Below are positions 52,477-63,117 of a stretch of DNA of 64,000 bases, one piece after another. Both the position numbers and the translations under genes were made by a program. The first letter of the stretch is position 1. Every line of letters starts with the position of its first letter. The DNA lies in NCBI RefSeq assembly GCF_004766125.1, contig NZ_SJSA01000001.1:930001-994000 (forward strand), in the 5' to 3' direction. Source of the stretch: Duncaniella freteri. GTDB lineage: Bacteria > Bacteroidota > Bacteroidia > Bacteroidales > Muribaculaceae. The notes under the pieces were generated by a model. That model did not search any database, was not told the DNA's origin, and was given only the letters and a program-made list of their open reading frames with translations.

Positions 52477-54021
52477 TCACTTAGGGGAAAGTGTGACAAG
52501 TGGGATCAGCATTTCCTGTAGGGATATGCCACCGTGCTGGAAAGTGCCGTCGTAGTACTGCACATAATGATTGTAGTTGTTGGGATAGGCGAAAAAATCG
52601 CGCCCGGTAGCAAATATGTATGTCGATGACACATTTGGAGCCGGCAGACCAAACCGCCCGGGATTCTTTATCTCATAGACATCCCTGCCAGGATAGTCGA
52701 GCTTCTTGCCTACCTTATAGCGCAGATTGGTGTTGGTGTTACGGTCACCTACAACCTTGACAGGACGGTCAACCCGGACCGTGCCGTGATCAGTGGTCAG
52801 TACTATCTTGTATCCCTTGGCTGCTATTGCCCGGAATATCTCTATGGCTGGGGTGTGACGGAACCAGGATTCGGTGAGCGAACGATAAGCGGCATCGCTG
52901 GAGGCAAGCTCGCGTATCATCCTGGACTCCGTGCGGGCATGTGATAGCATATCAATAAAGTTGAACACTATTACATTGAGGTCGTTGCATAGAAGATTGG
53001 ATAATTCACGGAGCAACTTCTCTCCTGCCGAGGAATCATTGATCTTTGTGTAGGAAAACCTGCATTTGCGCCTATGTCGATCGAACTGGGTGGCTATCAA
53101 GGGGGATTCGTTAATATTTTTTCCCTCCTCTGAATCCTCATCTACCCATAGCTCAGGGAACTGTCGGGCTATGTCAGCCGGCATAAGCCCCGAAAATATG
53201 GCATTACGTGCATACTGAGTGGCTGTAGGCAAGATAGAACAGTAGAGCTCCTCCCTGAACGTGAACGATTCGGCAAGCATAGGCTTGATCGCAACCCATT
53301 GGTCAAGTCGAAAATTGTCAATAAGAACGAAAAACACTTTCTCACCGGCATCAAGCAGCGGAAACACATGCGACCTGAACACGCCGGGCGACATAAGAGG
53401 GGAGCCTGGAGCTGACATATCAGCAACCCATGACTCATAGTTACGGCTTATGAATTTCGAGAAAGCACTGTCTGCCTCGATGCGTTGCATCCTCAGAAGC
53501 TCATCCATGGCACTGTCGGCATCAGCCAGCCGCATCTCCCATTGCACAAGCAACCTATAAAGCTCCATCCAGTCAGGTAGCGACGAAGCATCCCCGATCA
53601 TCGAAGATATGCGGGAAAACTCCCTCTGATAACCTGTAGAGGTATTTTCATTCACAAGACGCTCGCTATGGAGATTCTTCTTGATGGAAGACAATATCTG
53701 CTTAGGATTGACCGGTTTTATCAGGTAATCGGCAATGTTGCTTCCCACAGCCTGATCCATTATGTCCTCTTCCTCATTCTTCGTGATCATGACCACCGGT
53801 ATATGAGGGGAGGCAAGCTTTATGCGATGAAGTGTCTCCAGACCTGTGAGCCCCGGCATATTCTCGTCAAGTATGATGAGGTCGAACGCCTGTTCGTCGA
53901 CAAGCGCGAGAGCGTCGGCTCCGCTGCAACAGGTGACGACATCATAACCTTTTGCTTCAAGAAACATTATGTGAGGCTTGAGGAGATCTATCTCATCGTC
54001 AGCCCAAAGTATCTTACTCAC
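52477..54021 (-). CDS. porX: Type IX secretion regulator PorX
   Basis: A 514-residue two-domain regulator. Receiver domain (1-120) with acidic pair Asp8-Asp9, phospho-acceptor Asp52 in LIILDENMPG and LIKPVNPK; then a PglZ/alkaline-phosphatase-fold domain with ILPTATQYARNAIFSGL, FNFIDMLSHART, VLTTDHGTVRV and the HGGISLQEMLIPLV end. PorX controls type IX secretion genes in Porphyromonas and Flavobacterium, together with PorY and SigP. It lies 24 bp after porW in the same orientation, a conserved pairing of T9SS-related genes. Confidence 0.95.
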   Translation of the reverse strand: MSKILWADDEIDLLKPHIMFLEAKGYDVVTCCSGADALALVDEQAFDLIILDENMPGLTGLETLHRIKLASPHIPVVMITKNEEEDIMDQAVGSNIADYLIKPVNPKQILSSIKKNLHSERLVNENTSTGYQREFSRISSMIGDASSLPDWMELYRLLVQWEMRLADADSAMDELLRMQRIEADSAFSKFISRNYESWVADMSAPGSPLMSPGVFRSHVFPLLDAGEKVFFVLIDNFRLDQWVAIKPMLAESFTFREELYCSILPTATQYARNAIFSGLMPADIARQFPELWVDEDSEEGKNINESPLIATQFDRHRRKCRFSYTKINDSSAGEKLLRELSNLLCNDLNVIVFNFIDMLSHARTESRMIRELASSDAAYRSLTESWFRHTPAIEIFRAIAAKGYKIVLTTDHGTVRVDRPVKVVGDRNTNTNLRYKVGKKLDYPGRDVYEIKNPGRFGLPAPNVSSTYIFATGRDFFAYPNNYNHYVQYYDGTFQHGGISLQEMLIPLVTLSPK

Positions 54022-54045
54022 TTACTAAGAGTTTTATGGATGTTA

Positions 54046-57000
54046 TTACTGCTCCGCCTCAGCATCGTCCGGTTCCATATCTGAAAACACGGTATCGGGA
54101 GGATACATTTCGGAAGAGGATGGATAAATGTCGGAAGGTAGCACCGTTTCGTGGGTGTCACGAACAGTCTCTTCACCTATAAAGCGGAAATAGTCATCAA
54201 ATGAACCGGCTCCTTTCAGAAGCTGCTCAAAATTGCTCTTGCCAATCTCGACCGGACGCACCTCCGAAGGCATAGAGAAAGCCACATCACGCGCCAGGAG
54301 CGCACGATAATGATTAAGCTCTGCCTGATTGACAAACCCCTTGACTATCAACATTCCCAAACGACCGAAGTTCATGACTTCAAGATCGAAATCACGCACC
54401 ACATAGGTTGAGAAGTTATGACGTGCCACATCATACAAAAGTTGATTGGGCGACAGAGAATCAGTCGAAAAGAGCAACACCAGATAATGAGGTTCGCCAG
54501 GGTCGAGACGGAACTCGATCTTCCCTGATTCCCCCAAGGCAAGTGCTACAGAATCGTTGGAAAGCCGGATTTCCCACAACATGCCTCGGGCATTGGTCCC
54601 GGACGACCGCAATCTCCTTCCCTCGTTCATTCCCTTATGCCATGATGCAGCCAAAGGGGCTATATCAGCATCGGGATAACGCTCAATAATGGTTTTCAGA
54701 ACCTCATTGAACTCTGCGGGCCTGTCCTCAGTAACATAGGCAAGAGCATGAAGAAACATGAACTTAGGCATCAGGGGTGAAAGAGGGTAATCCTCAGCCA
54801 TCTTCTCATATGCACGATGAACATAAAGATTGCGATCGGAAAGATAATCGGCATAAGCCTGTTCATATATGGACTCCTGCTCAGCCACCATGCCACGCAC
54901 TCGGGAAATATAGGCCGGATCGCTCATCGCCTCTGCATATCGAGAATCAGGAAAATCCGAAATGATCTTTAACCGGAACTGCTCTGCAATCTCCTCTTGC
55001 CCCATACGCATATACATGAGATAGAGGTTATTGTATACATCAAGCCTGTATACATTATCGGGATATCGCGTCAAAAGCCTGTCCCACATCTTATGTGCGG
55101 CAGGATAATCCTCCATTTTATCCTTTAGGATCAGACCTGAATTGTATAGACCGTCCTGAATCACATCATTTGCCGTCACTTTCTGTACATCCGAAAGAGG
55201 TATCTGCCTGAGATAGTATTCCGGAGAGTGAGGATCATCGGCTCCACGACCTGAAGCAGAGTGAGATGTCCCTTCGGAGAGCGAGACATCATCGGAGACA
55301 TCCTCCTGTTCATAGGGACTATCATCATCCTCTGTAAACGCAAAAGAGACCTTGTTACGCCTCCGCCAGTTGTCCTCAAGCTTTCTGGAGCCCCAGCGTC
55401 GCTGGAAGTCGGTGCGCCCGGCATTGCGGGCAGAGGCGTTGTAGAAGTACCATGACCTGTCGGTACTGAGAGAGAATTCCTGAGGAGCCATGCTTCCGGA
55501 AATCTCCATCTGCTCCCCTGCCGCTTCTCTGGCGGCAATATATTCTTCCCTGCGTGCATTTTCAGCCTCTTCTTGCTCTTTTCTGACAAGTCGGGATATA
55601 ATTCCATTCACAACAGTCAAACGCTCGGATTCGGGCATTTCTGCAAGTCTCAGAAGAGAATCGTTGAGCGTTACATTCTGGGTGTATACAGCAAGTTCGT
55701 CAAGAAGATCCGACCGGCGTTTCATCCCCGCATATTCAGGATAAGTGTCAGGCAACTGCGGCACAGCCTCGGAATAACAGAACTGCGCTTTATCGTATTG
55801 TCCGAGATCATAATATAGCCCTCCGAGTGTTGCCTGGGAGATAGCCTTGTCGATACCGTTGCGTGTTGACCTTTCGGCGGCAAGCTCATAATTGGTTATG
55901 GCGTTTACCGTATCGCCACGCGAAAGATAAAGATTAGCGATAGCATAATATATCTGATCAAGATAATCACGGTTGCTCCCATATCGTGTCAGGCGACGCA
56001 AAGCGTTGACCTCAGAAGCAATGGCGGCACCATCATACACCTCGCTTTGCTTTATGCGGGCATTGAAGCGTGCCCTATATGAAGCCCCAACCCCGCTCCC
56101 GGCTTTACGATAAGCCTGATATGCCTCCTTTTTACGCCCAGCCTCGGCACATACGCGACCAAGGATGAAATAAAGGCGCGTCTTTTGTGGCTTAGAAGCC
56201 ATTCGCGCTGCTTCGGAAAGATGCGGAATAGCTCTGTCGTACATATGGGAACGAACATAAAAATCGGCAGACACAAAGGAATGCAGTTCCCTCAGGAGTT
56301 TTGATTCAAGCTTAGAATCACTGATGCGTGATATTATCACCTCTGCCTCATAGAGCCAGTCAAGAGCGCAATAGCAGCGCGCCTCCCACAACCGCGCCTC
56401 GGTGACTGTAGCATCAAGCCAGGAGAAATGGCGGCTGACATAATAAAATGTCGCAGCGGCTCCGAGAAAGTCACCGTTCATGTACTGTGACCGCCCCATC
56501 ATCATCCATGCATTGTGGAGAAATGGATTGTATTCCTCTCGTTTAAGCCATTTACGATACTCCGGGTCATTACGCCTGCCTGGCGTGCGACGCGGACGTT
56601 TCTTTATGCTGTGAAGCTGAATTGCCTTCTGTGCCTTTTCTATTGATCTGGTAAACGAACCTGTAGGCTGAGGAGCAGCAGGCACATTGTAAGCCTCGGC
56701 AGGATGCAGAATGTACGGTCCGGAATAATCATCCTCATAAACGCTCTCCATCTCCTTAAGAGTCTCTTTGTAGTGCTGGTCACCGTTGAAATAGACATTA
56801 TAGCGGGTAATGAAAGCCTGATAGTTGCGTGAGGCTGCAGTATTCTTCCTTGTGGAACACCCCCCTGCTGCCATAGCAACAGCCACAGCCAGTATGATGG
56901 CCACACCTGACGGATGGCGAGAGACAATATTGCACAGAATACTTTTCACTGAATGATTAACGTGCCTGCGCGCGCGAATATTGTAATCATACGGATACAA
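54046..57000 (-). CDS. porW: Type IX secretion lipoprotein PorW/SprE
   Basis: A 984-residue lipoprotein (MAAGGC lipobox, Cys at about 48) made of TPR-like repeats throughout. N-terminal ITRYNVYFNGDQHYKETL and EKAQKAIQLHSIKKRP, then NPFLHNAWMMMGRSQYMNGDF, match PorW/SprE, needed for type IX secretion and gliding in Bacteroidota. A central acidic, low-complexity linker (about 540-585) separates two TPR blocks. No T9SS motor genes (porK-N) are in the window. The gene is followed by porX. The start at 57000 gives a long n-region; an alternative near the signal peptide is possible. Confidence 0.9.
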   Translation of the reverse strand: MYPYDYNIRARRHVNHSVKSILCNIVSRHPSGVAIILAVAVAMAAGGCSTRKNTAASRNYQAFITRYNVYFNGDQHYKETLKEMESVYEDDYSGPYILHPAEAYNVPAAPQPTGSFTRSIEKAQKAIQLHSIKKRPRRTPGRRNDPEYRKWLKREEYNPFLHNAWMMMGRSQYMNGDFLGAAATFYYVSRHFSWLDATVTEARLWEARCYCALDWLYEAEVIISRISDSKLESKLLRELHSFVSADFYVRSHMYDRAIPHLSEAARMASKPQKTRLYFILGRVCAEAGRKKEAYQAYRKAGSGVGASYRARFNARIKQSEVYDGAAIASEVNALRRLTRYGSNRDYLDQIYYAIANLYLSRGDTVNAITNYELAAERSTRNGIDKAISQATLGGLYYDLGQYDKAQFCYSEAVPQLPDTYPEYAGMKRRSDLLDELAVYTQNVTLNDSLLRLAEMPESERLTVVNGIISRLVRKEQEEAENARREEYIAAREAAGEQMEISGSMAPQEFSLSTDRSWYFYNASARNAGRTDFQRRWGSRKLEDNWRRRNKVSFAFTEDDDSPYEQEDVSDDVSLSEGTSHSASGRGADDPHSPEYYLRQIPLSDVQKVTANDVIQDGLYNSGLILKDKMEDYPAAHKMWDRLLTRYPDNVYRLDVYNNLYLMYMRMGQEEIAEQFRLKIISDFPDSRYAEAMSDPAYISRVRGMVAEQESIYEQAYADYLSDRNLYVHRAYEKMAEDYPLSPLMPKFMFLHALAYVTEDRPAEFNEVLKTIIERYPDADIAPLAASWHKGMNEGRRLRSSGTNARGMLWEIRLSNDSVALALGESGKIEFRLDPGEPHYLVLLFSTDSLSPNQLLYDVARHNFSTYVVRDFDLEVMNFGRLGMLIVKGFVNQAELNHYRALLARDVAFSMPSEVRPVEIGKSNFEQLLKGAGSFDDYFRFIGEETVRDTHETVLPSDIYPSSSEMYPPDTVFSDMEPDDAEAEQ

Positions 57001-57058
57001 AAAAGAATGAGTAACGAAATCGTAAGATTATCAATTACTCATTCTCCTCTCTCCTCAG

Positions 57059-57132
57059 CGGTATGGACGGGACTCGAACCCGCGACCCCCTGCGTGACAG
57101 GCAGGTATTCTAACCAGCTGAACTACCACACC
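57059..57132 (-). tRNA. tRNA-Asp (GTC)
   Basis: A 74-nt cloverleaf on the minus strand. The acceptor GGTGTGG pairs with CCATACC (one G-U). The anticodon loop CTGTCAC gives GTC; the T loop is TTCGAGT with the stem GCGGG. Discriminator base G, as expected for tRNA-Asp. CCA is not encoded. Confidence 0.95.
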
Positions 57133-57174
57133 AAGGTTTTTTGAGGTGCATCGGTTAGTTCCGTTTTGCGTGTG

Positions 57175-57206
57175 CAAAGTTAATACCGATTCCCATTCTG
57201 TGCAAA
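57175..57206 (-). promoter_or_regulatory. Promoter of tRNA-Asp
   Basis: Minus-strand TTTG (57206-57203), 20 bp, TAACTTTG (57182-57175). Full consensus, 43 bp upstream of the tRNA. Confidence 0.7.
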
Positions 57207-57396
57207 TATTTATGAAAGAATTTTACTAAAAATATGCATTTTACGATATATAGAATAATTATTATTCATTTTCACCTCACACCTGAGCCAAATTTGCTCT
57301 ACAAATCAATGATAGGTGCATTAAAAAATTTTGCCGTCAACCACGAAAAAAATTACGATCCCAGGCATGCGGGTCAATCGCAGCCGACCACCACAT

Positions 57397-57729
57397 TTAA
57401 ATATCCGGCACCATTGACCGTATAGCGGAGACATCCACTGTCGAATAATCCGCCTTGTCATAGATATCGATCAAGTAAACGGCCCCTTGCTCCTCGGACG
57501 CAAGTATTGTAAACGTTATCACACGTGCACCACCTGACTCACCACGCCCTTTTGATGATATAGCCATACGAATCTTACGGATACCGGGGCTTAGCTCATC
57601 ACCCTGAAAAGGATTTTCACCTAATAAAGAAACAAGCACCCCAAGATCCGTCTTTAATGAACGATGACGCTTCATCAATAATTTGGTCGCACGTTCAAAA
57701 TGAGGGGTGGTCCGAACCTCAAAGCTCAT
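57397..57729 (-). CDS. RelE/ParE-superfamily toxin
   Basis: A 110-residue toxin-like protein. The fold marks of the family are visible: VRTTPHFERATKLLMKRHRSL at the N-terminus, then GIRKIRMAISSKGRGESGGARVIT and VYLIDIYDKAD, with the basic active-site-like Lys and Arg of SSKGRGESGG. It probably cleaves mRNA at the ribosome. Overlaps the upstream small gene by 11 bp, antitoxin first, the classic type II order. Confidence 0.75.
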   Translation of the reverse strand: MSFEVRTTPHFERATKLLMKRHRSLKTDLGVLVSLLGENPFQGDELSPGIRKIRMAISSKGRGESGGARVITFTILASEEQGAVYLIDIYDKADYSTVDVSAIRSMVPDI

Positions 57730-57901
57730 TGAGGAAATCTTTGGCTGTTTTTACCGGTAACTTACCTGCTTCTATTAATTTTGCTTCACGCACACCCTGA
57801 CATATGCGTGTTGTAAGTGAATCTTCATCTGACACAGGAACAATCTTAAACGACCCTATACGAATAGATAAAAGATACCATATCGGTATCCGATTTAACA
57901 T
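57719..57901 (-). CDS. Short putative antitoxin of the RelE-type pair
   Basis: A 60-residue frame whose C-terminus (GVREAKLIEAGKLPVKTAKDFLNEL, in two motifs) matches the end of Bacteroidota antitoxins that close with a FLNEL. The N-terminus (MLNRIPIWYLLSIRIGS) is hydrophobic and does not resemble a DNA-binding domain; a GTG at the S-D-E-D segment could be the real start. Possibly N-terminally truncated. It begins 12 bp after the secA terminator. Confidence 0.55.
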   Translation of the reverse strand: MLNRIPIWYLLSIRIGSFKIVPVSDEDSLTTRICQGVREAKLIEAGKLPVKTAKDFLNEL

Positions 57902-57912
57902 AATTTATATAT

Positions 57913-57966
57913 ATAAAAACATATTCGGCATCCCGGATTGCTCCGGGATGCCGAATATGTTTTTAT
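57913..57966. terminator. Terminator of secA
   Basis: Perfect 25-bp stem (57913-57937 with 57942-57966) with a 4-nt TTGC loop. The ends are A-rich on one side and T-rich on the other, so it works in both directions; the right arm ends 18 bp before the secA stop. Confidence 0.9.
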
Positions 57967-57983
57967 ACCCTTAACGGCAATCC

Positions 57984-60900
57984 TTAGAGACCTCTGCCGT
58001 GGCAGTTCTTATATTTCTTACCAGAGCCGCATGGGCATGGGTCGTTACGGTTGATACGCGGACCGGCCTTTACCGGCTGAGTCGGCTGCTGAGAACGACC
58101 TGCACCCTGGGCAGCTGCTCGCTGTGCAGCCTCTCCGGGAAGATTCTCACGCGATGCCTGATATTTCGAGTAATCCTCACGACGCTCAGGGGCGGCACGT
58201 TTCAACTCGGGAGCAGGGCGGGATGATGGCTGTGGCTGAGCAGGCTGCTCTACAGCATTTTCTTCCTCACCGGAGGGCACTTGCGCTCTTGCCGGTTCCT
58301 GAGGAGGAGCCTGCTGAACATATATCTGACCACGCATGAGTGTCGACATCGCTTTAATATTAAGCTGATTGAGCATTGCTTCGAAAAGGTGGAAAGATTC
58401 TACCTTATAGATAACCAGCGGGTCTTTCTGCTCGTAGGATGCATTCTGCACGCTCTGGCGGAGTTGGTCAAGCTCGCGCAGGTGCTCTTTCCAAAGCTCA
58501 TCAATCGTCACGAGAAGCACAGCCTTATGCCATTCCTTTACGATCGACTTGCAGCCTGTGCGGTAAGCCTCGTCGATATCCACCACAAGATTGAAGAATC
58601 GTTTCCCATCGGTCATAGGCACAGCAATGCGCCCCTTAAATCCGCGGTTCTCCACACAATCGGTAACAACAGGCATAGCCACTTCGATGATACGGTCGCG
58701 CTTACGGCTGAAAGCCTCGTTGGCGGCTTCATGAATTTTCTCGACAGCATCCTCCTTGCTCATATTCTTGAACTCCTCCTGAGTGAAGGGCACTTCGATA
58801 GTGAGCGTGCGGAAAAGATCCATGGTCAGATCCTGATAAGCGGCAGGATAGGTGTTGTTGACCATATTCTCGATGATATCCCACATCATATTGGCAATAT
58901 CAATACCTATGCGCTCGCCAAGGAGTGCGTGATGACGGCGGTTATAGATGTAGGTACGCTGCTTGTTCATCACATCATCGTACTCCAGGAGACGCTTACG
59001 GATACCGAAGTTATTCTCCTCAACACGCTTCTGAGCATTTCCTATAGCGTTGGTGACCATACGGCTCTCTATGCGCTCCCCTTCCTGAAGTCCGAGTGTA
59101 TCGAGCATCTTCATGACACGGTCGGTGGCGAAGAGGCGCATCAGCTGATCCTCGAATGATACATAGAACACAGAGGAACCCGGATCGCCCTGACGGCCTG
59201 AACGTCCGCGCAACTGGCGGTCAACACGACGTGACTCATGACGCTCGGTACCGATAATAGCAAGACCTCCGGCAGCCTTTACCTCGGGCGAAAGCTTGAT
59301 GTCGGTACCACGGCCCGCCATATTGGTGGCGATTGTGACCATTCCCTGCTTACCTGCATGAGCAACAATCTCAGCCTCCTTCTGATGGAGCTTGGCATTG
59401 AGCACATTATGTGGTATATGGCGCATTGTGAGCATTCGGCTCAAAAGTTCGGATATTTCCACTGAAGTGGTTCCCACGAGCACAGGACGTCCTTTGGATA
59501 CCATATCCTGGATTTCGTCGATCACTGCAGCATACTTCTCCTTCTTGGTCTTATACACACGGTCGTCCATGTCGATACGCGCCACCGGACGATTGGTGGG
59601 AATAGTGACAACATCGAGCTTGTATATATCCCAAAGCTCACCTGCCTCGGTTTCGGCAGTACCGGTCATACCGGCGAGCTTATGATACATACGGAAATAG
59701 TTCTGAAGGGTGATTGTGGCGAATGTCTGGGTAGCAGCCTCAACCTTGACATGCTCTTTAGCCTCAATAGCCTGATGCAGTCCGTCGGAATAGCGGCGAC
59801 CCTCCATGATACGTCCGGTCTGCTCGTCCACAATCTTTATCTTGCCCTCGTCGATCACATACTCCACATCTTTCTCAAAGAGTGTGTATGCCTTCAGTAG
59901 CTGAGTGACAGTATGGACACGCTCTGCCTTTACGGCATAATCCTGCATCAGCTCATCCTTGCGGCGTGCACGCTCGACCTGGTCAGCAATAGTCTCTGAC
60001 TCCGAGAGCAGTGCGGCAATGTCGGGGAGCACGAAGAACTGCGGATCATCGCTCTTGCCGGTAAGCTCATCGATACCTTTGTCGGTGAGCTCAACGCTAC
60101 GGTTCTTCTCATCAATAACAAAATAGAGAGGATCGGTGACGACCGGCATCTCACGCTGATTGTCCTGAAGATAATAAGCCTCGGTCTCCAGCATCAGGTT
60201 CTTCATGCCGTCCTGGGAAAGGAACTTGATGAGCGCGCCATTCTTGGGAAGCCCCTTGAATGCACGGAACAGCAACAGTGCGCCCTCCTTTCTTACCTCC
60301 TTGTCCTCAGAAGCGATCTTGGTCTTCGCCTCTGCAAGAATCTTGGTGACGAGACGACGCTGTGCCTCATAGACCTTCTCCACATTTGCACGATACTGGT
60401 CAAACAGCTGATCGTCACCCTTAGGCACAGGTCCGGAGATGATGAGAGGTGTACGTGCATCGTCGATAAGCACCGAGTCAACCTCATCGACAATGGCATA
60501 GTAATGCTTACGCTGCACCATGTCGCCAGGTGTCATCGCCATATTGTCGCGGAGATAGTCAAAACCGAACTCATTATTGGTACCGAATGTGATATCACAC
60601 TCATAGGCTGCACGACGCTGAGGGGTGTTAGGCTGGTGCTTGTCGATGCAGTCGACAGTCGAGCCATGGAACATATACAGCGGACCCATCCATTCGGAGT
60701 CACGTTTGGACAGGTAATCGTTGACAGTGACAACATGAACGCCACGGCCGGAAAGTGAGCGCAGGAACACAGGTAGTGTAGCCACAAGGGTCTTTCCCTC
60801 GCCTGTAGCCATCTCGGCAATCTTGCCCTGATGAAGCACTATACCACCTATGAGCTGAACGCGGTAATGGACCATATCCCATTTGATCTCGTTTCCGCCT

Positions 60901-61382
60901 GCCATCCAATGGTTCTTCCAGATGGCGTTTTCGCCGTCGATTGATACAAAATCCTTGCCTTGGGCAGCAAGCTCACGGTCAAGTTCGGTAGCCTTGACAA
61001 CGATGGTCTCGTTTGCGGCAAATCGTGCGGCAGTCTCACGCACTACAGCAAAAACCATTGGAAGGTGACCGTTGAGCTTGTCCTCAATGGTGTCAAGCAT
61101 TATTTTCTCATTACGGTCGATCTTGTCCCAGACAGGCTGACGCTCGTCAAACGGTAGCTCCTCGACCTCGATCTTAAGGCGATCGTTCTCCTCCTTCTGA
61201 GGAGCCACTGCATTCCTTATGTCGGCGCGGATATCTGAAATCCTGTCGCGCAACTGATCTATAGTGAGTTTTTTCACCTCGGGCTCAAGAGCCTCGATCT
61301 GCTTTACTATCGGCTCGATCTCTTTAAGGTCGCGTGTGGACTTATTGCCGAAAAGCTTGGTGATAAATGAAGTAAAAGACAT
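57984..61382 (-). CDS. secA: Preprotein translocase ATPase SecA
   Basis: A 1132-residue motor that drives preproteins through SecYEG. DEAD-box ATPase with [13 protein letters not shown] and the [16 protein letters not shown] segment, then the second half with [15 protein letters not shown] and [12 protein letters not shown], and the zinc-binding C-terminal tail ([16 protein letters not shown]). The length is long for SecA (about 900 in E. coli), as usual in Bacteroidota, because of an insertion after residue 300. The start at 61382 (MSFTSF) matches family practice; the longer frame to 61430 is unsupported. Works with SecDF in this window. Confidence 0.96.
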   Translation of the reverse strand: MSFTSFITKLFGNKSTRDLKEIEPIVKQIEALEPEVKKLTIDQLRDRISDIRADIRNAVAPQKEENDRLKIEVEELPFDERQPVWDKIDRNEKIMLDTIEDKLNGHLPMVFAVVRETAARFAANETIVVKATELDRELAAQGKDFVSIDGENAIWKNHWMAGGNEIKWDMVHYRVQLIGGIVLHQGKIAEMATGEGKTLVATLPVFLRSLSGRGVHVVTVNDYLSKRDSEWMGPLYMFHGSTVDCIDKHQPNTPQRRAAYECDITFGTNNEFGFDYLRDNMAMTPGDMVQRKHYYAIVDEVDSVLIDDARTPLIISGPVPKGDDQLFDQYRANVEKVYEAQRRLVTKILAEAKTKIASEDKEVRKEGALLLFRAFKGLPKNGALIKFLSQDGMKNLMLETEAYYLQDNQREMPVVTDPLYFVIDEKNRSVELTDKGIDELTGKSDDPQFFVLPDIAALLSESETIADQVERARRKDELMQDYAVKAERVHTVTQLLKAYTLFEKDVEYVIDEGKIKIVDEQTGRIMEGRRYSDGLHQAIEAKEHVKVEAATQTFATITLQNYFRMYHKLAGMTGTAETEAGELWDIYKLDVVTIPTNRPVARIDMDDRVYKTKKEKYAAVIDEIQDMVSKGRPVLVGTTSVEISELLSRMLTMRHIPHNVLNAKLHQKEAEIVAHAGKQGMVTIATNMAGRGTDIKLSPEVKAAGGLAIIGTERHESRRVDRQLRGRSGRQGDPGSSVFYVSFEDQLMRLFATDRVMKMLDTLGLQEGERIESRMVTNAIGNAQKRVEENNFGIRKRLLEYDDVMNKQRTYIYNRRHHALLGERIGIDIANMMWDIIENMVNNTYPAAYQDLTMDLFRTLTIEVPFTQEEFKNMSKEDAVEKIHEAANEAFSRKRDRIIEVAMPVVTDCVENRGFKGRIAVPMTDGKRFFNLVVDIDEAYRTGCKSIVKEWHKAVLLVTIDELWKEHLRELDQLRQSVQNASYEQKDPLVIYKVESFHLFEAMLNQLNIKAMSTLMRGQIYVQQAPPQEPARAQVPSGEEENAVEQPAQPQPSSRPAPELKRAAPERREDYSKYQASRENLPGEAAQRAAAQGAGRSQQPTQPVKAGPRINRNDPCPCGSGKKYKNCHGRGL

Positions 61383-61479
61383 ATCCTTAGATTGTAATAA
61401 AATAGATGTGAATAGTGAAAAATGTGACATCGAGAAGAGAGAAACCTTGGCTGTACATTACAACTCAGACCATCCCTGA

Positions 61480-63117
61480 TCACAAGTTGACAGCCGGGAG
61501 CGATGCCGCATTGGGGGAACGGATGCGCAATATACGTGCCACGGTAGGAGCTATGGCACGAGCATCGATGCGCTCCACAATCTCAGTCGCATCAATCTGA
61601 GGCGACAGTATGTAAACAGGAGATGTGGATGCCTGCCAACGCACGACAGGGAGCTGTGTCTGAGTCTCTCCTTGGACAGAATACTCCTCACCGTCGGTCA
61701 CCTCCCATCCGGGATTCACCATCACCAGAAGATCGCCGGCATGATTAGGGGATATGTTTCGCTGCAACGCCGATGGATTATCGCCAGCTCGGCGTGCAAG
61801 TATATCGTCAATAGTATAGACATCGCTCACCCCACTCATCCGGGCGAGGAATTCCGCACTTTCGCGCCTTATGTCAGTATCGCTCATGTCGCGCTCCTTG
61901 ATAAGCGCACGATTGAGATAGAAGAACCCGTTATGATAACCGCTCACCCATTCACCGTTACCATGCAGAGCCATAAGGTACATGTTGAGCAGCGACACCG
62001 CCTTGCGCGGGGAGAACTGCCCGGTAGGAATGTTCCACCGCTCTTCGTCACGCTTCCCACCTGACGGTGCAGGCGTACCAGCCACGAAGAGCAGAGTGTT
62101 TGCCATTCCCGGCCCATTCTCCACCGCCTTCACGATGGATGCGATATCACGGTCAAGCCGTATGTAAGCATCCATTGTCTCTATGCGGTTGTCAGCCTCA
62201 CGCCCATAAAGATAAGGAGTGACATCAGCACCCACGCTTATCATATCAGTGACACCCCTTGACCCCAACTTAAGGCTCGATATGTACTCGGCAGCAGTCT
62301 GAGCAACCTCACGATTGCCCATTGCGGAAGCCTTGAACATCTTGAGGCGATTAGTGTCACGCGACGGGAATGTATGGCGGAAAGGGTAAAGTTTCTTGTA
62401 TTCGGGAAGATCGGGATATCTGTCAAGCTGAACAGCAGGCTCCCATGCCATGGTGTCGAGACGCGAGTTGAGAGTCAATCCCACATTACGGCGGGAGATT
62501 GGCAGAGGAGTCTCGCGGAAATGACGTGATGAGGTCCACTTTCCGGTCACATCGCTTATCCAGTAACAACTGTTGCCGGCATGCCCCGCCATAAGTATGG
62601 CAAGCTGCGGATCAGTAGCTATGGCATGGACCTGACCGAGACCGCCGTCACTTATGCGCACCTCGTCACTGAGGGTCGAAACAAGCAGAGGCGAAGGGGT
62701 GAGCTGCTGTTCGGTGTAACTTCCGGCAAGCGACGGATCAAGGAGCACAGGATACTCCCTCTTGGTAGTCATGTCCCACGCGGAAGCTGACGGCACACCG
62801 TTGACTGCCGGAGCCGCTCCACTCACAAGCATCGCTGTGGCTGCCGTGGCATCTATTCCCGGACCATAGTCCACATTGCGCACAGTTACGCCCTGCTCCA
62901 AAAGCCTGTTGAACCCATCTTCGCCAAAATTGGAACGCAACAGGTCGACATACTCGGCAGTAAGACCCTCCACAAAAATCCCCACCACGAGGGTGGGACG
63001 CGGAGCGGGAGCCTTGGCATGTGAGGGCGCAGCGACAACTCCGATGGAGACCATCGAGGCTACAAGAGCGCAGACTATACGTGCATTTATCGAGCTGTCC
63101 TTACGTTTTTTCGACAT
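61480..63117 (-). CDS. Alkaline-phosphatase-superfamily protein lacking most metal ligands
   Basis: A 545-residue exported protein (signal peptide to about residue 36) with the overall layout of PafA-type alkaline phosphatases: TLVVGIFVEGL near the start, FNRLLEQG, GAAPAVNGVPS, AYIRLDRDIASIVKAVE, and the closing IAPTVARILRI. The usual first Asp is Glu50, the nucleophile position may be Thr91 (IDATAATAM), but the DHG segment is replaced by VAGTP and the THVP His by STSP. Most zinc ligands therefore appear lost. It may be a structural or binding relative. It overlaps the DUF4105 gene by 31 bp and precedes secA. Confidence 0.75.
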   Translation of the reverse strand: MSKKRKDSSINARIVCALVASMVSIGVVAAPSHAKAPAPRPTLVVGIFVEGLTAEYVDLLRSNFGEDGFNRLLEQGVTVRNVDYGPGIDATAATAMLVSGAAPAVNGVPSASAWDMTTKREYPVLLDPSLAGSYTEQQLTPSPLLVSTLSDEVRISDGGLGQVHAIATDPQLAILMAGHAGNSCYWISDVTGKWTSSRHFRETPLPISRRNVGLTLNSRLDTMAWEPAVQLDRYPDLPEYKKLYPFRHTFPSRDTNRLKMFKASAMGNREVAQTAAEYISSLKLGSRGVTDMISVGADVTPYLYGREADNRIETMDAYIRLDRDIASIVKAVENGPGMANTLLFVAGTPAPSGGKRDEERWNIPTGQFSPRKAVSLLNMYLMALHGNGEWVSGYHNGFFYLNRALIKERDMSDTDIRRESAEFLARMSGVSDVYTIDDILARRAGDNPSALQRNISPNHAGDLLVMVNPGWEVTDGEEYSVQGETQTQLPVVRWQASTSPVYILSPQIDATEIVERIDARAIAPTVARILRIRSPNAASLPAVNL

